From contig JBAYJY010000163.1 of the NCBI GenBank assembly GCA_041664945.1, positions 1 to 10,503 on the forward strand: a DNA stretch of 10,503 bases. The letters run 5' to 3'. A model generated the notes under the pieces. It searched no databases. It was not told the origin of the DNA and saw only the letters and a program-made list of their open reading frames with translations. Positions 1 to 6,086 of this stretch are shown one piece after another. A program made the position numbers and the translations under genes. Origin of the DNA: JBAYJY01 sp041664945. Its GTDB lineage: Bacteria > UBP15 > UBA6099. Every line of letters begins with the position of its first letter. The first letter of the stretch is position 1.

Positions 1-343
1 CCATTGTATCGAAAAGGTGGTTGCATTCGTAGCCGAAATCTCGTTTGAGCAGCCCTACGTCATAGTCCGCGCCCTGAAAGATTTTTTCGATTTTTGAATC
101 GGCGAACAGATCCGAGAGAGGGCTTAGGTCATCGAGTCGAAGAGGATCGAATATATAATTGGCGCGCGGATTGGATATCTGAATAGCGCATACTTGTTCT
201 TTGAAGGCATACAAACTGTTGCTTTCGGTATCAACGCCGAGTCGGCGGCAGCGTATAAGATCGTCAACAGCGCTGAGTAGGTCCCCGCGCGAGTCCACAT
301 AGAACGTGGGTTGAGAAAATTGTTTGCCGTCGAGTTTCATCAT
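1..343 (-). CDS. rnd: RNase D-like 3'-5' exonuclease, N-terminal part (cut by window edge)
   Basis: Reading the minus strand from ATG at 343 (or the next in-frame ATG at 340) gives 114 residues with no stop up to the window edge. The product resembles ribonuclease D, a DEDD-family 3'-5' exoribonuclease that trims tRNA and other structured RNA precursors in the cytoplasm. Exo I is visible as GVDTES (Asp38 and Glu40 as metal ligands). Exo II is visible as FQGADYDVGLLKRDFG (residues 89-104, Asp95 as the third acidic ligand), followed by LFDTM as in the family. The last acidic residue (Exo III) and any HRDC domains lie beyond the window. No Shine-Dalgarno site precedes the start; a promoter sits so close that the mRNA may begin only a few bases upstream. 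The gene is divergent from the dehydrogenase gene at 546. The related DNA polymerase I proofreading domain is an alternative, but FQGADYDVGLLKRDFG favours RNase D. Confidence 0.88.
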   Translation of the reverse strand, partial: MMKLDGKQFSQPTFYVDSRGDLLSAVDDLIRCRRLGVDTESNSLYAFKEQVCAIQISNPRANYIFDPLRLDDLSPLSDLFADSKIEKIFQGADYDVGLLKRDFGYECNHLFDTM

Positions 344-353
344 AGGTCATACA

Positions 354-381
354 ATTGTAACGCGGTTGCCGTTCTCGTCAA
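354..381 (-). promoter_or_regulatory. sigma70-like promoter for the RNase D-like gene
   Basis: On the minus strand TTGACG (376-381) and TACAAT (354-359) are separated by 16 bases. Transcription would start near 347-348, only about 4-5 bases before the ATG at 343. This implies a nearly leaderless message and agrees with the lack of a Shine-Dalgarno site. The match is by eye only. Confidence 0.55.
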
Positions 382-451
382 CCGTTAATTTTGATTTTGC
401 CACGCGGGGCGCGAATGGCGTTTTTGTCGTATTGAGTGTTATTTTATGGTT

Positions 452-481
452 TTGACAAGGCGCCGGTCGATAAGATATTAT
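452..481 (+). promoter_or_regulatory. sigma70-like promoter for the dehydrogenase gene at 546
   Basis: A perfect TTGACA (452-457) is followed after 18 bases by TATTAT (476-481); the overlapping ATATTA gives a 17-base spacer. Start of transcription would be near 488, leaving about 58 bases of leader. The leader contains a short hairpin, GCGGC-GAA-GCCGC (513-525), just upstream of a strong ribosome binding site GGGAGG (533-538, 7 bases before ATG 546). The hairpin could modulate ribosome access, but that is inference. Confidence 0.6.
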
Positions 482-545
482 TGTAACCGGCGGGTTTTTC
501 AAGATAAAAGAGGCGGCGAAGCCGCACGAAACGGGAGGATTTCTG

Positions 546-1619
546 ATGAAACCGATCAGAGTAGGCGTCATAGGGCTTGGCATGGTGGCTCAGATTATGC
601 ATCTCCATTATCTACAGGATTTAGACGATTTCGAAATCGCCGCGATTTGTGATGTTTCCCGGAAGACTCTCGACTATGTAGGCTGTTGCTTCGGCGTGAG
701 CGCCCGATACACAGACGCCGCGGAGATGATAAGGCGCGAGAAGCTCGACGCCGTTTTCATTCTCACTTTCCTTCACTCTGATATTACGAAAGAGGCCGCC
801 CAAGCCGGAATGCACATTTTCTGCGAGAAACCTGTCGCGTTCAGCGTGAAGGAATGCGACGAGATGATTCGAGCCGTGGACCGCTCCGGCATAGTTTTCA
901 TGGTCGGGTATATGAAACGCTTTGACGATGGTTATTTGTCCGGGCTTGAACATTTCAAAGCCATGAAAAAGAGCGGCGATGTTCGCATGATCCATGTGCA
1001 CGACGCATGTTTCAGAAACGATCTCGCCTTGAAGACGATGTATCAGATTCGCACATTCGACGATATTTCGAAGAAACTCATGGTTGAAACTGAAAACATG
1101 ATCCAGAAGCGTTTGACGGAAGCTCTCGGAAGCGCTCCGAAATTCGTCAAGCAGGCATACAGGATGCTGCTTGAAACAGGGTCGCATGACATAACCGTGC
1201 TGAGAGGCGCGTTCGGCGACCCGGAGAAGATCCTGCACACTGAGATTTGGCCGGAAGGGAACTGGTTTTCCTCCACGCTCGATTACGGCGGAAACGTGAG
1301 ATGCCTGTTTGATATCGCCCGCACAGCCCGCAATTGGGGCGATGAACACATCACTGCGTATGGAATGACCCGCACAGCTTCAGTTGTGTTCCCGATCCCT
1401 TTCCATCGGAATGCGCCTACAATAGTCAAGCTGACGGGAATGGACGGAGACGCCACAGCCGAGCAGGTCATTATTCCTTCATACGCCGAATCATTCAGGA
1501 ACGAGTTGAAACATTTCGCAGACTGCGTGCGAAAGAAAAAAACTCCGCTGACATCCATTGCCGAAGGCCGCAAGGACACCGAACTAATGACGAAAATCAT
1601 AAAAAAGCATAAGGCGTGA
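546..1619 (+). CDS. Gfo/Idh/MocA family NAD(P)-dependent oxidoreductase
   Basis: This 357-residue protein has the layout of Gfo/Idh/MocA dehydrogenases, cytoplasmic NAD(P)-dependent enzymes that act on sugars, inositols or nucleotide-sugars. The N-terminal Rossmann fold shows VGVIGLGMVAQ (6-16) and an acidic residue after the second strand (CDVS, 35-38). CEKPVAF (93-99) carries the conserved Glu-Lys-Pro whose Lys is normally the catalytic base. GSHDITVLR (212-220) matches the usual G-x-H-D active-site segment. Between about 150 and 205 lies a long charged helical stretch that is larger than in many members and may form a lid or oligomer contact. Length is normal. The ATG at 546 is fixed by GGGAGG 7 bases upstream. 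The substrate cannot be told from sequence. The gene is divergent from the RNase D-like gene, and no terminator is seen before the next gene. Confidence 0.9.
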   Translation: MKPIRVGVIGLGMVAQIMHLHYLQDLDDFEIAAICDVSRKTLDYVGCCFGVSARYTDAAEMIRREKLDAVFILTFLHSDITKEAAQAGMHIFCEKPVAFSVKECDEMIRAVDRSGIVFMVGYMKRFDDGYLSGLEHFKAMKKSGDVRMIHVHDACFRNDLALKTMYQIRTFDDISKKLMVETENMIQKRLTEALGSAPKFVKQAYRMLLETGSHDITVLRGAFGDPEKILHTEIWPEGNWFSSTLDYGGNVRCLFDIARTARNWGDEHITAYGMTRTASVVFPIPFHRNAPTIVKLTGMDGDATAEQVIIPSYAESFRNELKHFADCVRKKKTPLTSIAEGRKDTELMTKIIKKHKA

Positions 1620-1639
1620 CAAGTTCCCGATATTAGGGT

Positions 1640-1668
1640 TTGGTTTTTGGGCAAATTTGAAGTAGAAT
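1640..1668 (+). promoter_or_regulatory. possible promoter for the exported-protein gene at 1678
   Basis: TTGGTT (1640-1645) and TAGAAT (1663-1668) are 17 bases apart. Transcription would start near 1675, right at the TTG/ATG start, with no room for a Shine-Dalgarno site. The -35 match is moderate. Confidence 0.4.
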
Positions 1669-1677
1669 ACTATATTG

Positions 1678-2400
1678 ATGAACTTGATTAAGACAGTAGC
1701 AAACTTATATTTACAACGGCGCGGCGCTTATCTGTTTATGTCATTGACCGCCATCATTTTTTTATTGGCCGGATCCGTGGCTCTCGCGGATCAGGACGGA
1801 GCGATAAATCTCATAGGCGAGAAAGGAATTTGCATCGTAGACGGCGATTTCTCTAAAATATTCGAATCAGGCGATCTTATTGAGGTTTCGCGTTTCAACA
1901 AACCTTTTGCGACAGGATATGTCGAACAGGTGAACACGACCTACATGATAGTCAAGGTAGAGACACTAAATCCGGATTATTTTCTTGAGACCGGCGATTA
2001 CGTGCGCAAACCGCTTCCAAAAGAAAGAATCAAGATGAAGACTTTAAGGGCGCAGATAAAGCCTAAAACCGAAGAAGAAGCCGCGTCGGCAGGCATTGAA
2101 GGAACTGCTGAGAAGCAGGGAGAGCTCAAAACGGAAGACAAACCCGAAGTGGTGGAAACCGGAGATGAAGCTGCAAAGTCAGCGACTGATGTGCAGAATC
2201 TTTTATTCGAACGCGCCCGCAAAGGCGGGATTGGGGCCGGCGATGAAAAGGTTGAAAAACAGGGTAAATTGATCATTTCAGAAACGAAGAAAGATGATGC
2301 TGAAACTCAGGAATCGAAAAAAGTTGCGCCTGACAGTCAGCCAAAGGAAACGAAAGCCGGAAGCGACCGAAGAAAAAAGGCCCTGGAAAAAGAGCAGTAA
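1678..2400 (+). CDS. exported protein with small N-terminal beta domain and Lys/Glu-rich tail
   Basis: No family is recognised. From ATG 1678 the protein has 240 residues; an in-frame TTG lies directly before it, and a second ATG at 1738 starts MSLTAIIFLLAGSVALA. A hydrophobic stretch ending VALA-DQ looks like a Sec signal peptide; from ATG 1678 its N-region is unusually long (about 20 residues, containing RR). Residues from about 40 to 120 have alternating hydrophobic and polar residues typical of a small beta domain, including GDLIEVSRFNKPFATGYVEQ, perhaps a barrel like those in secretion or trafficking proteins. The remaining half is low-complexity, rich in Lys, Glu, Ala and Thr, and probably disordered. 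A periplasmic or cell-wall-associated role is inference. No ribosome binding site is seen before either start. It lies downstream of the dehydrogenase gene without a visible terminator. Confidence 0.75.
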   Translation: MNLIKTVANLYLQRRGAYLFMSLTAIIFLLAGSVALADQDGAINLIGEKGICIVDGDFSKIFESGDLIEVSRFNKPFATGYVEQVNTTYMIVKVETLNPDYFLETGDYVRKPLPKERIKMKTLRAQIKPKTEEEAASAGIEGTAEKQGELKTEDKPEVVETGDEAAKSATDVQNLLFERARKGGIGAGDEKVEKQGKLIISETKKDDAETQESKKVAPDSQPKETKAGSDRRKKALEKEQ

Positions 2401-2447
2401 CATTCCCACTTTCATTATCGAACAAATAGTAATATATTCAGTGTTAA

Positions 2448-2456
2448 TGATATAAT
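2448..2456 (+). promoter_or_regulatory. extended -10 promoter element upstream of the SRPBCC gene
   Basis: TGATATAAT (2448-2456) is a perfect TATAAT with the TGN extension used by sigma70 when the -35 box is weak; no good -35 hexamer was found at the usual distance. Transcription would start near 2463, giving a leader of about 63 bases with a small hairpin TTGC-TTC-GCAA (2486-2496). Confidence 0.45.
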
Positions 2457-2525
2457 CCCCATAAGCTGATTAACATATCACAACATTGCTTCGCAACGAA
2501 ATTCGACCTTTTTCTGGAGGTTGTT

Positions 2526-3107
2526 ATGTTGGATAACGAGAATGTGCTCGCCGAGTTCAAAAAGATCGAAGTCGACCGAATTTTTGAAATGGCTAAAACG
2601 GGGCAAATATCCCTCATGTCAGAATCGGGACGAAAAATCACCGGCGTCATGAGCGCGATTCTTGTAAACGCTACAGATAACGAAGCGTGGGAAATTCTTT
2701 TAAACTATGAAGCGTACTGCAAGTATTTGCCGGGCATTCAGACCTCGAAAGTATTATCCAGATGCGAGAATACGATCGTCGTGCGATTTGTGGCCGGCGT
2801 TAAAATTATGGGAATAGGCGGAACGGTGAAATATACGTATAGATTAATAATCAACAAGCCATATGTTGATGTTTATGACGCTTCGACAGGCGATTTGACT
2901 GGATATTGGGCGATTCTGGAGACGCCTGATACTAACCAAGTGATTCTTGCGCATGCCGATGTCGCGAAAGATGTGGGCGCCTCAAGCGTATTCGTGAAAT
3001 TTATGATTGAACAAATGCCGACCGCGGACATTGCTTTTAATATCTCACCGGTTGCGATGACGGTAAACAGGATGGCGAGACGGATGGAGCAGGCGCGCAA
3101 TAAATGA
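2526..3107 (+). CDS. SRPBCC/START-superfamily protein (polyketide cyclase/COQ10/RatA-like)
   Basis: The protein has 193 residues, a normal length for a single helix-grip (SRPBCC) domain plus an N-terminal extension of about 40 residues. The diagnostic pattern is in order: a first strand (ITGVMSAILVNAT, 38-50), the helix with EAWEILLNYEAYCKYLPGI (53-71) as in RatA and COQ10-like proteins (xxWxLLxDYExYxxYLP), then strands of a curved sheet (TIVVRFVAGVKIMGIGGTVKYTYRL, 83-107). A long C-terminal helix from about 165 closes the cavity. Such proteins bind lipids, quinones or other hydrophobic ligands; the ligand cannot be assigned here. There is no signal peptide, so it is probably cytoplasmic. The start at 2526 has TGGAGG five bases upstream. 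It has its own likely promoter and is followed by a spacer with the next gene's promoter. Confidence 0.82.
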   Translation: MLDNENVLAEFKKIEVDRIFEMAKTGQISLMSESGRKITGVMSAILVNATDNEAWEILLNYEAYCKYLPGIQTSKVLSRCENTIVVRFVAGVKIMGIGGTVKYTYRLIINKPYVDVYDASTGDLTGYWAILETPDTNQVILAHADVAKDVGASSVFVKFMIEQMPTADIAFNISPVAMTVNRMARRMEQARNK

Positions 3108-3130
3108 GAACTGGTATTTACAGAATTCTC
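3106..3130 (+). other. imperfect hairpin overlapping the stop codon of the SRPBCC gene
   Basis: GAGAACTG (3106-3113) can pair with CAG-AA-TTCTC (3121-3130) around a 7-base loop, with a two-base bulge. No T-run follows, so it is not a standard intrinsic terminator. It could protect the 3' end of the message. Confidence 0.3.
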
Positions 3131-3145
3131 AAAACGGGTTATTCT
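3117..3145 (+). promoter_or_regulatory. candidate promoter for the ADH synthase gene
   Basis: TTTACA (3117-3122) and TATTCT (3140-3145) have an optimal 17-base spacer. Transcription would begin near 3152, leaving a leader of about 99 bases. The predicted start coincides with the 14-base palindrome at 3152-3165. Confidence 0.42.
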
Positions 3146-3151
3146 AAATTC

Positions 3152-3165
3152 ATGAAGGCCTTCAT
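3152..3165. promoter_or_regulatory. 14-base perfect palindrome, candidate operator
   Basis: ATGAAGGCCTTCAT is a perfect inverted repeat placed at the predicted transcription start of the ADH synthase gene, a usual site for a dimeric repressor. No known operator is recognised. As RNA it could form only a five-pair stem with a GGCC loop. Confidence 0.35.
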
Positions 3166-3237
3166 CTTTAGCCGCTAACCTACAACTGAATCCTCTTACT
3201 ATTTCATTTTCGACGATTCTAATTCGAATTCTACATT

Positions 3238-3244
3238 GAGGAGG
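3238..3244 (+). promoter_or_regulatory. ribosome binding site fixing the ADH synthase start at 3251
   Basis: GAGGAGG lies six bases before ATG 3251. The open frame could be extended to a TTG at 3236, but that codon overlaps this site, so ATG 3251 is the start. Confidence 0.85.
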
Positions 3245-3250
3245 TTTGAT

Positions 3251-4066
3251 ATGATAGGCAAGAAAGTAAGAATGGAGCGCATCATAGACCGGGCGACAGG
3301 TCGCACGGTTCTGGTGCCGATGGATCACGGAGTCTCCGTGGGGCCGATACCCGGCCTGATCGAGATGGGCAAGACGGTGGACGCCGTCGCGCTTGGAAAC
3401 GCAAACGCAGTTATCGGGCACCTTGGATTGCCTCTGCACGGCCACCGTGGCTACGGCAAGGACATCGGACTTATCCTGCACCTGTCGGCAAGCACATCTC
3501 TAAACGCAGACCCGAACGAAAAGGTGCTCGTCAGCACGGTCGAGCGCTCGATCAAAATGGGCGCGGACGCTGTTTCCATCCATTGCAATCTCGGAGCGGA
3601 GACTGAAGGCCGGATGCTTGAGGATTTCGGCCGTGTGTCTCTCTCGTGCATGGAGTGGGGAATGCCGCTGCTCGCGATGATGTATTGCAGAGGTTTGAAG
3701 ATCAAGAATGAATACGACGTAAAATTCGTCAAGCACGCGGCGCGGGTAGCTTCCGAACTCGGCGCGGACATCGTCAAAGTCAATTACACCGGCAGCCCGG
3801 AAACTTTCGAACAGGTTACAAAAGGCTGTTCGATTCCAGTCGTAATCGCCGGCGGCGAGAAGATGGAGACGGTCGAAGAGGTCTTGCAGATGGTGAAGGG
3901 CTCTGTCGACGCCGGAGGCGCTGGCGTATCGATCGGACGCAACGTTTTCCAGGCGAAAAATGTCGGCGCCATGGTGGCGGCGATAAGCGCCATCGTTCAC
4001 CACAACGCGTCTGTTAAAGAAGCGTTGAAAATAAACGCGGGCGGCGTGAAGAAGATATCGCGCTGA
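3251..4066 (+). CDS. aroA': 2-amino-3,7-dideoxy-D-threo-hept-6-ulosonate (ADH) synthase, archaeal-type shikimate route
   Basis: This 271-residue protein belongs to the DhnA/class I aldolase family (TIM barrel). The close match is to ADH synthase, the first enzyme of the archaeal alternative route to 3-dehydroquinate (MJ0400 type). That enzyme joins 6-deoxy-5-ketofructose 1-phosphate with L-aspartate semialdehyde through a Schiff base. Visible features are VPMDHGVSVGP with Asp25, AMMYCRG with Tyr145 as likely acid/base, and DIVKVNYTG with Lys176 as the Schiff-base lysine. A C-terminal phosphate site is seen as VVIAGGEK and GGAGVSIGRNVFQ. In related proteins the residue after the Tyr is usually Pro; here it is Cys146. 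Length is normal and the start is set by GAGGAGG. The next gene encodes the following pathway step, which makes a simple fructose-bisphosphate aldolase much less likely. Confidence 0.9.
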   Translation: MIGKKVRMERIIDRATGRTVLVPMDHGVSVGPIPGLIEMGKTVDAVALGNANAVIGHLGLPLHGHRGYGKDIGLILHLSASTSLNADPNEKVLVSTVERSIKMGADAVSIHCNLGAETEGRMLEDFGRVSLSCMEWGMPLLAMMYCRGLKIKNEYDVKFVKHAARVASELGADIVKVNYTGSPETFEQVTKGCSIPVVIAGGEKMETVEEVLQMVKGSVDAGGAGVSIGRNVFQAKNVGAMVAAISAIVHHNASVKEALKINAGGVKKISR

Positions 4067-4083
4067 AGCCGATTAGCAGGTTG

Positions 4084-4172
4084 GCATAGCGCGGAATATG
4101 GGTACTGGCAAAGCGCATTTTGCGAATGCCTGTAACCGATTTTCCGGATTGCTCTGGAGTTAAGCGCTATGC
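4084..4172 (+). ncRNA. possible structured RNA (three-way junction) between the two shikimate-route genes
   Basis: The 156-base spacer holds nested pairing. An outer 9-pair stem, GCATAGCGC (4084-4092) with GCGCTATGC (4164-4172), is perfect. Inside it, 4101-4137 folds as a long hairpin: GG/CC, TAC/GTA, GGCA/TGCC and CGCA-TTT-TGCG, with small internal loops. A second inner hairpin, TCCGG-ATTGCT-CTGGA (4143-4158, one G-U pair), follows. No known riboswitch class is recognised, and the element is not followed by a T-run. It could be a leader regulating the downstream synthase, an RNA processing site, or an inserted small repeat. Confidence 0.4.
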
Positions 4173-4190
4173 GTCTCTCTGTTGTCAGGT

Positions 4191-4206
4191 TATGATACAA
4201 TATAAG
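4191..4206 (+). promoter_or_regulatory. A/T-rich -10-like cluster upstream of DHQ synthase II
   Basis: TATGAT (4191-4196), TACAAT (4196-4201) and TATAAG (4201-4206) overlap just upstream of the gene at 4223. No good -35 hexamer is present at 16-18 bases. A separate start of transcription for this gene is possible, but it may also be read through from the ADH synthase gene. A weak AAGGA (4208-4212) is the only ribosome binding site candidate. Confidence 0.25.
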
Positions 4207-4222
4207 CAAGGATGGCTTTGAC

Positions 4223-5227
4223 ATGAAACTATTCTGGATGGATGTTCGACCTTGGGACAAAAATAAAGTGACGACAGCGCTCGAAAGCGGAGCCGACGCA
4301 GTTGTTGCGCCGGACGGTTACGCGGCTAAGGTTAAAGAACTTGGCCTGATAACAGTAATCTCCGGCGACGGCGATATGATACTCGGCGAGGATGTGGTAG
4401 AGATAACAATTGAAAACAAGGCCGACGAGGAACGCGCGGCGCGGCTCGCGGCGGACAAGATCGTGATTGTCAGCACGTCGGACTGGACGGTGATCCCGCT
4501 CGAAAACCTCGTAGCGCAGGCCGACAGGATAATAGCGGTTGTCACCTCCGCAGAGGAAGCGAAAACTGCGGTTCAGATTCTCGAAAAGGGCGTCAAGGGC
4601 GTTCTTTTGAAGACAGACGATATGAACGAGATAAAAAAGACGGCGCGGGCTCTTAAGCAGGAAACTGAAAAACTGGAATTGGCGGAGGCGGAAGTTACGG
4701 CTGTGCGCGCGCTCGGCATGGGCGACCGGGTGTGCATAGACACATGCACGAACATGAAACCGGGGCAGGGGATGCTTGTCGGCAACACAGGCGGAGCGAT
4801 GTTTCTCGTGCATTCTGAGAGTATTGACAATCCATATGTCGCGGCGAGGCCTTTTAGAGTGAATGCCGGAGCTGTGCATGCCTACACGCGATCGCCGGGC
4901 GGCAAGACGAGATACCTGTCGGAAATCAAAGCCGGAGATGAAGTGCTGATAGTCAATCAGGACGGGTCGGGCGAGACGGCTGTTGTAGGGCGCGCCAAGG
5001 TTGAGCGGCGACCTCTGATGCTTGTTGAGGCGGCTGTAGAAACCGGAGGTGGAGTTGAAAAAGTTTCTCTTGTTTTGCAGAATGCCGAGACGATTCGTCT
5101 CGTGCGGCCCGGCGGCGCGCCTGTTTCGGTGGTTGAATTAAAGCCCGGCGTTTCCATCCTCGTATTCTACGAGGGCGCGGCGCGACACTTCGGAATGAAA
5201 ATCGACGAAACAATACAGGAGAAATAA
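4223..5227 (+). CDS. aroB': 3-dehydroquinate synthase II (archaeal type)
   Basis: The 334-residue product matches the MJ1249/COG1465 family, which converts ADH to 3-dehydroquinate by NAD-dependent oxidative deamination and cyclisation, feeding the shikimate pathway for aromatic amino acids. It is unrelated to the usual AroB. The N-terminal third (residues 1-110) has the family pattern of short beta strands with SGADAVVAPDGYA and a TSDWTVIPLENLVAQ segment. The strongest signature is residues 173-235: CIDTCTNMKPGQGMLVGNTGG, then FLVHSESIDNPYVAARPFRVN, AGAVHAYTRSPGGKTRYLSE. The C-terminal part is a beta-rich domain ending FYEGAARHFGMKIDE. It is slightly shorter than the Methanocaldococcus protein (about 360 residues). 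It follows the ADH synthase gene by 156 bases and precedes a methyltransferase gene by 20 bases, suggesting co-transcription at least with the latter. Confidence 0.93.
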   Translation: MKLFWMDVRPWDKNKVTTALESGADAVVAPDGYAAKVKELGLITVISGDGDMILGEDVVEITIENKADEERAARLAADKIVIVSTSDWTVIPLENLVAQADRIIAVVTSAEEAKTAVQILEKGVKGVLLKTDDMNEIKKTARALKQETEKLELAEAEVTAVRALGMGDRVCIDTCTNMKPGQGMLVGNTGGAMFLVHSESIDNPYVAARPFRVNAGAVHAYTRSPGGKTRYLSEIKAGDEVLIVNQDGSGETAVVGRAKVERRPLMLVEAAVETGGGVEKVSLVLQNAETIRLVRPGGAPVSVVELKPGVSILVFYEGAARHFGMKIDETIQEK

Positions 5228-5247
5228 CAGGCTGCGATGGACTTCAT

Positions 5248-5961
5248 ATGAAACGCGACAATCACGAAACCGCGAGGGCATATTTCGATGTGCTCGGATA
5301 TGAATCCGGAGAGCGTTTCGCGTCCGACAACGAATTATTGAGAACGAGCATTTTGCCTTTGCTGGCGAAGCGGGCGAAAGGGAGGACGCTTTTAGCCGGC
5401 TGGTCGCCGACTCTGAAATTCACTCCACCGACTTCATCGCATCTCGTGGTGGCGGATTTCGCGCCTCGTGTCTTGAAATGCGTTCCTAAACGCCCGAACA
5501 CTGATGTTATCTGCGCGACTGTCGAATCGCTTCCTTTTGAGAGTTATGTTTTCGACACGATTTTCATGCTTGGAATTCTCCATCATCTCACCGAAGACAA
5601 CACAGTTGAGACCGACAAGGTTTTGCACAACATGTTTTTCGAGATGTCGCGATTGATGAGGCGCGATTCAAGGCTGTATATTCTCGAACCGTTCGTTTCG
5701 CCTTTCCTTGAGGTTGTAAACAGAACCTTGTTTTTCCCGATGCGAATGTTAATGAACAGCCGCGGCTTGCCGATGATGTGTTTTTTTTCGATACCGAATC
5801 TAAAAATGCTGCTGGACGACTCAGGCATGGAACTTCTGTATAAAACGCCGGTCGGCATCGGCGGCAAGATTCCGGTTTCATGGTTCCTGCCGACTCGTAA
5901 AATCGATTATCGTTATCTTCCCCAGAAAATATTTCTCCTCGAAATCAAAAAGAAGACATAA
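5248..5961 (+). CDS. class I SAM-dependent methyltransferase-like protein with altered motif I
   Basis: The 237-residue protein has the Methyltransf_11-type core: an acidic end of strand 2 (VVADFAP, Asp70), then CATVESLPFESYVFDTIFMLGILHHLTED (89-117), which matches the common xxxExLPFxDxxFDxVxxxxxLHHxxD block. A helical C-terminal region contains EMSRLMRRDSRLYILEPF, as in enzymes where the protein carries out an end step on a small molecule or lipid. The normal glycine-rich SAM loop (xDxGCGxG) is instead LLAGWSPTL (48-56), so SAM binding may be weak or altered. The substrate is unknown. No Shine-Dalgarno site lies at a normal distance (AGGAGA at 5217-5222 is about 25 bases away), so translation is probably coupled to the DHQ synthase II gene that ends 20 bases upstream. 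Confidence 0.75.
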   Translation: MKRDNHETARAYFDVLGYESGERFASDNELLRTSILPLLAKRAKGRTLLAGWSPTLKFTPPTSSHLVVADFAPRVLKCVPKRPNTDVICATVESLPFESYVFDTIFMLGILHHLTEDNTVETDKVLHNMFFEMSRLMRRDSRLYILEPFVSPFLEVVNRTLFFPMRMLMNSRGLPMMCFFSIPNLKMLLDDSGMELLYKTPVGIGGKIPVSWFLPTRKIDYRYLPQKIFLLEIKKKT

Positions 5962-6034
5962 ATAGAACGAAGTATAAAAAAACAGCGTTATTTGCCAATA
6001 AGAATTAATTGCTCCTGTCATTTTCGGAATATGC

Positions 6035-6063
6035 TTTTCCAACCGGCTGATAAAGCGTAATAT
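6035..6063 (+). promoter_or_regulatory. weak candidate promoter for the AsnB-like gene
   Basis: TTTTCC (6035-6040) and TAATAT (6058-6063) are 17 bases apart; the -35 matches at only three positions. The ribosome binding site GGAGG (6070-6074) lies 12 bases before ATG 6087, a rather long spacing. No terminator is visible between 5962 and 6034, so read-through from the methyltransferase gene is also possible. Confidence 0.3.
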
Positions 6064-6086
6064 AACGTTGGAGGAAATCCGGGACG

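Noticed and set aside
347..583. Minus-strand open frame of 78 codons ending just before the RNase D-like gene
   Set aside because: It overlaps the promoters and start of the dehydrogenase gene, has no ribosome binding site, and its end contains the RNase D-like promoter.
621..1349. Long minus-strand open frame of 242 codons inside the dehydrogenase gene
   Set aside because: It is antisense to a clearly conserved protein and its translation shows no family features.
1678..1790. Twin-arginine signal suggested by RRGAYLF
   Set aside because: It lacks the S-R-R-x-F-L-K consensus, and the hydrophobic stretch with the ALA cleavage site fits Sec export.
3236..3250. Upstream TTG start for ADH synthase
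   Set aside because: The codon overlaps the GAGGAGG ribosome binding site; ATG 3251 is properly spaced.
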